Assembly: GCA_026874595.1 (NCBI GenBank)
Contig: CM049315.1
Coordinates: 13,210,664 to 13,274,663, forward strand
DNA: 64,000 nt
Reading direction: 5' to 3'
Source of the DNA: Sipunculus nudus
Taxonomy: Eukaryota; Annelida; Sipuncula; Golfingiida; Sipunculidae
Shown here: positions 60,782 to 64,000 of the stretch, one piece after another
How positions within the stretch are numbered: position 1 is the first letter of the stretch
Layout: every line of letters starts with the position of its first letter
Translations under genes and position numbers: made by a program
Notes under the pieces: generated by a model
What the model was told of the DNA's origin: nothing
The model's input: the letters and a program-made list of their open reading frames with translations, nothing else
Databases searched by the model: none

Positions 60782-61530
60782 TGGTAAAAGTAAGTTATTT
60801 TCTGATCTCTTTCTGCCGCCGGAGAGTAAATTTAAAGCGTAAATTACTAAAAAGTATTTGACTAGTTGTGTTAATGTTTCATATTCAATTAGTTTAATTA
60901 ATGTTGTAAGATGAAGGTTTTTTAAAGTACCATAATTATTTATGGTTAGAACCTGCCAATCAAGTTGACAGAGGTTAAATGTGCACCCTGTTTGTCTTTC
61001 TGATTTCTGTAACCTTACAATATTTGCGACGAATTTGATAAAACTTTGTTGAAGGTGGAACCATCGCCAAAGGAAGAATTGTTTATATTTTGAGATTGAT
61101 CTAAGGAATGTTAAGGCACATGTGGATGCGGATCCAGCCAATTTTTTTAATTTTTGTCTATATTTTATTAATTCTTTACATAACATTTCCACTGTCTAAC
61201 AGTTCTAAGTGAATCTCAGTGACAAGTCTGGAAGGAAAATTTGTTTATTTTGAGGGGGGGGGGGGGGGGGACAAAATCTGGATGCTGATCAAGACTGTGT
61301 TATTGAGGGAGGTATGCGCTCCGTTTGTGCTCTCGTTAATTATCGTTGTTGCACTTTTTATTTTTTTAGATCAATTTTAAATAAATTTACATAAGATTCA
61401 CAAGATTAACTTAAATTAAATGTTCTAACAATAAGCTTTATCGCATTACCACTTTTCTGATACACATAGTTCTTCAATCAAATTAACTGAATGAGTTTTC
61501 AATCAGAGAATATATCGAGCGCCAACAAAA
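58150..61530. other. Noncoding DNA, probable intron
   Basis: Contains repeat text around 58200-58270 and 58740-58800 (poly-C), a 27-base poly-C run (59032-59058), (TA)n at 60248-60310 followed by GA-rich 60325-60380, (GA)n at 60738-60780 and poly-G at 61253-61270. A 152-codon minus-strand frame at 60734-61192 ends in the translated GA repeat and has no recognised domain. Confidence 0.5.
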
Positions 61531-61637
61531 CTGTCAAAATTCCAGTCTGTAATCCGAAGGTAAACATAAATAAGAAGCCGGAGTGATTATACAGGAACAT
61601 TCGAAGAAGACCAAGGGCATAAGACCACTCTATCGAG

Positions 61638-61751
61638 ATGCTTTCGTCTGCCGAGTTGGACTGTGAGGGATTAAAGCAGACATTTCAGCGGGCTTGGTTA
61701 AGCGACAGGTGTCTTGATCAGATGTCTCTCGTTGAACAGAACAACTGTTGA
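61638..61751 (+). other. Short ORF in a low-repeat island
   Basis: A 37-codon frame (MLSSAELDCEGLKQTFQRAW and so on) lies in a CpG-richer, nonrepetitive island (61540-61820). It may be a small exon or part of a conserved noncoding element; no splice sites support it. Confidence 0.2.
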
Positions 61752-62214
61752 TATCACGCAAGCCTTCCTTGTCAGCGTCACTTTCTCCGTCAGGACCTTG
61801 TCACATGCAAGGTCTATTTGAAGTAGTAGTTATTTATGTATAACAATCCCAATTTTGCCTATTTAGTTCAGCTAAATATCATCTGAGCTACAGACGATCA
61901 CTCTTTGTCCGTCGTCTGTCGGGCCCGTCGGCCGGACCTAGGAACTTCTAACTTAGTATCCAGGAAAGTCCTTGAAAAATATCCTTGGGGAAACTGAAAT
62001 ATGGTAACGGCAGTGTGAATTTATTACGTTATTGAGCTTCACAGATAATTAAAAGAATTATACAAAAATTCCAGTTATTCAATAATAAATGTATGGATTG
62101 CAATGAAATTGTCTTTGCTTATTCATCATGGCCAGTTTCATTAGTTGCTAAAGACTGGTTTTAATTTTCTGTCCTCAAGTCTTGTCATTTTATTTACCAT
62201 GACTGTTTTATCAG

Positions 62215-62640
62215 TTTGTTTAAGACTGATATTCCAATCTGGTTTTCTAATTTTCATACATTTATTCCTCTATTTTTGAGACTGTCAAATGACAACAATC
62301 GTACCAGTTTCTACTGTGGTTTCATCTAGTGCCCTGAAATCTAATATGTTTATTGATCATAACATTCCAGAAGAATAACGAAGACACCTGCATTTTTTAT
62401 GCTGTATACGTACATTTTCCTATATCTTTTTAGACTGTCAAGTGACAGCAATTGTGTCAATGGTGCAGCTAGAGGTTCATTTGATGTCTTAAATTGAAAC
62501 TCTGTATGCTCATTGATCCTGGTCGCAAATTTCTCATGACTAGTAGTACTACCTGTGTGTATGTGGTGTTTTTCACACGTTTAAGCAGTACTTTCAAGAC
62601 TGGAAAATTACAGCAATTGTGCCAGTTTATCCATTTCTGA
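62215..62640. repeat. Diverged tandem repeat, period about 155-165 bp
   Basis: The phrase GACTGTCAAxTGACAxCAATxGT recurs at about 62280, 62434 and 62599, each followed by related text ending in TTATTGATC-like words. Confidence 0.7.
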
Positions 62641-62756
62641 AACATGGATGAGCTACAGGGCACATATCATAACCGTTTTACTCCATGACCTCATGGAGAT
62701 GTAAGAATAGCCATGGTTCATTTTATAGAGAAATCGATCATAAATACAGAAAAGTC

Positions 62757-62840
62757 AATCCACTGCGAAGCGGAATCAAACCCATGACCTCCCGACTTCC
62801 GGTCGTCTGCTCTACGTCTAGCTCGATGGTACAAAAGTCT
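62757..62840 (-). repeat. tRNA-derived SINE head (remnant)
   Basis: The minus strand reads GAGCTAGACGTAGAGCAGAC, then an anticodon-arm-like stretch, then GGAGGTCATGGGTTTGATTC, which matches the variable loop and T-arm/B box of a tRNA. Intron-like flanks and mismatches suggest a SINE rather than a functional tRNA gene. Confidence 0.5.
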
Positions 62841-63339
62841 CAGTCACTAGCAGGATGTCAGTGTTCCTTCTTTTTTTTATCTCATTCCTGTATTCAAACT
62901 TTTCTTCAAAAGACGCTGTTGTAGAGTGTTTTCAATTCTACTTTTGTCTTTTCCCCCATTTGTTTCCTAATATACTTTTTATCAATATTTTTATTCCTAC
63001 TCGTAACATTTTCTTTTCGAGCGGTGTGCCTGACAATCTGAAAATGTGAACATAAGGACTCCAAAAATCTAAATAATAACCCTTTGCAAATATTGAGTAC
63101 TTCTTCATTATATTACATTATTGAATCGTTAAATGGTTATATTGTCATGGTCATTTATGATTCAATTGTCTACATAAAAGATAAAAAAGGGACCCATGGG
63201 TCATGACGCTCAGCTGACTGAGAAGAGATTTGCAAAAGGAAATTTTATCATCTGAATGGTAGTATATAACCATTCAACTGAAGCATCAAACAGATTAACC
63301 AATAGGCTGAGATTGTGTCTGTATTAATATATCTCAAAA

Positions 63340-64000
63340 ATAGAGAAAAAATTCGTAAACTTTAAGAAAAAATAGGTGGCTCCACCAGTGTGCAAAAACT
63401 AATAAAAACATTTAATGGTCAATATCCATGCAAAGAACCATGGTGGTCTCTGGATTAGTTGTTCAGATACTTTAGCTTTTGTATCAATTTTTCCATTATT
63501 CTGAGGGATACTTTGGAGTCCTATAGCTTGAAGGATATGGGTAACAGAGACCTAATTTCATGGCATTTACACAAATTGACACTTTTCATGGGCCTCCTTG
63601 CATGACAAGAATGAAGATTCTAGGTCCAGTTGTTACAATTTGTACCCTATTGACAGATAACCACATCTTTAAAGGTCTAAAAAATAGAGAAAATAATTTA
63701 TATAAATTTGAAAAAAAATAGAGGTGACACACCAGGTCTGCTAAAACTGATGGAACATGTCATGATCAATATGTATGCCAAAAATCATGAGCATCAGTGT
63801 TGTAGTTATTGAGATACTGGAGTTTATGTATCAAATTTTTCATTATTCTAGGGGGTATTTTGGAGCCATACAGATTAATGGATATGGGTAACAGAGACCT
63901 AATTTCAGATTTCCATGGAGATTTTTCATGGGTCTCCCTGTGTGTAAAGAATGAAGATTCTAGGTCTAGTTGTTATGAATTGTGCCATGTCAACAGATGT
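63340..64000. repeat. Tandem repeat of 340-bp period, continuing past the window
   Basis: GAATGAAGATTCTAGGTC occurs at 63609 and 63949, exactly 340 bp apart. Shared blocks include GATATGGGTAACAGAGACCT, TTTTCATGGG and AAATAGAGAAAA. At least two units are present, noncoding as read. Confidence 0.85.

Noticed and set aside
60734-61192. 152-codon minus-strand ORF
   Set aside because: The C-terminus is a translated GA microsatellite, and the rest shows no recognisable family or splice context.
1-64000. CRISPR arrays, bacterial operons, ribosome binding sites, rRNA genes
   Set aside because: None present. The spliced genes and repeats are animal nuclear; the short direct repeats are minisatellites or microsatellites.

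Overview
This is an animal nuclear genome: AT-rich, with long GT-AG introns, many (TA)n/(GA)n microsatellites and poly-C/poly-G runs, dispersed repeats and a domesticated-free LTR retrotransposon. There is no operon structure. The style (microsatellites, a Gmr1-like element, a Crypton/DIRS-type recombinase ORF, PKD1-family genes) suggests a marine invertebrate, most likely a mollusc or other lophotrochozoan. That assignment is inference only.

Region 1, 2.27-21.7 kb, minus strand: a complete pleiotropic regulator 1 gene (PLRG1/PRL1, Prp19-CDC5L spliceosomal complex). I reconstructed 14 coding exons whose phases all agree, giving 507 codons plus stop. Its introns hold two tandemly duplicated 21-nt microexons, a 60-bp minisatellite built on a splice acceptor, a tyrosine recombinase ORF, repeated 300-bp units and an antisense ORF.

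Region 2, 25.8-32.6 kb, minus strand: an eight-exon PKD1-family (polycystin-1-like) gene. It encodes a PLAT domain, the conserved RGF-x-x-HLW stretch and four membrane segments. It stops, or splices to something I cannot see, just after the fifth polycystin helix, with no channel domain visible.

Region 3, 38.09-45.72 kb, plus strand: a nearly full-length Ty3/gypsy-class LTR retrotransposon. It has two 1144-bp LTRs that differ at only three positions I could find, and a 5-bp target duplication. Its pol order is protease - integrase - reverse transcriptase - RNase H, the copia-like order of the Gmr1 group. ORF1 meets the RT frame at a stop codon context resembling the antizyme +1 frameshift site. 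A second frame break lies in RT.

Region 4, 45.7-64 kb: mostly noncoding. It contains low-repeat, CpG-richer islands, a probable first coding exon of an unidentified plus-strand gene at 58,093, tRNA-derived SINE remnants and tandem repeats at the right edge. The remainder is intron, intergenic DNA, microsatellites and repeat fragments.
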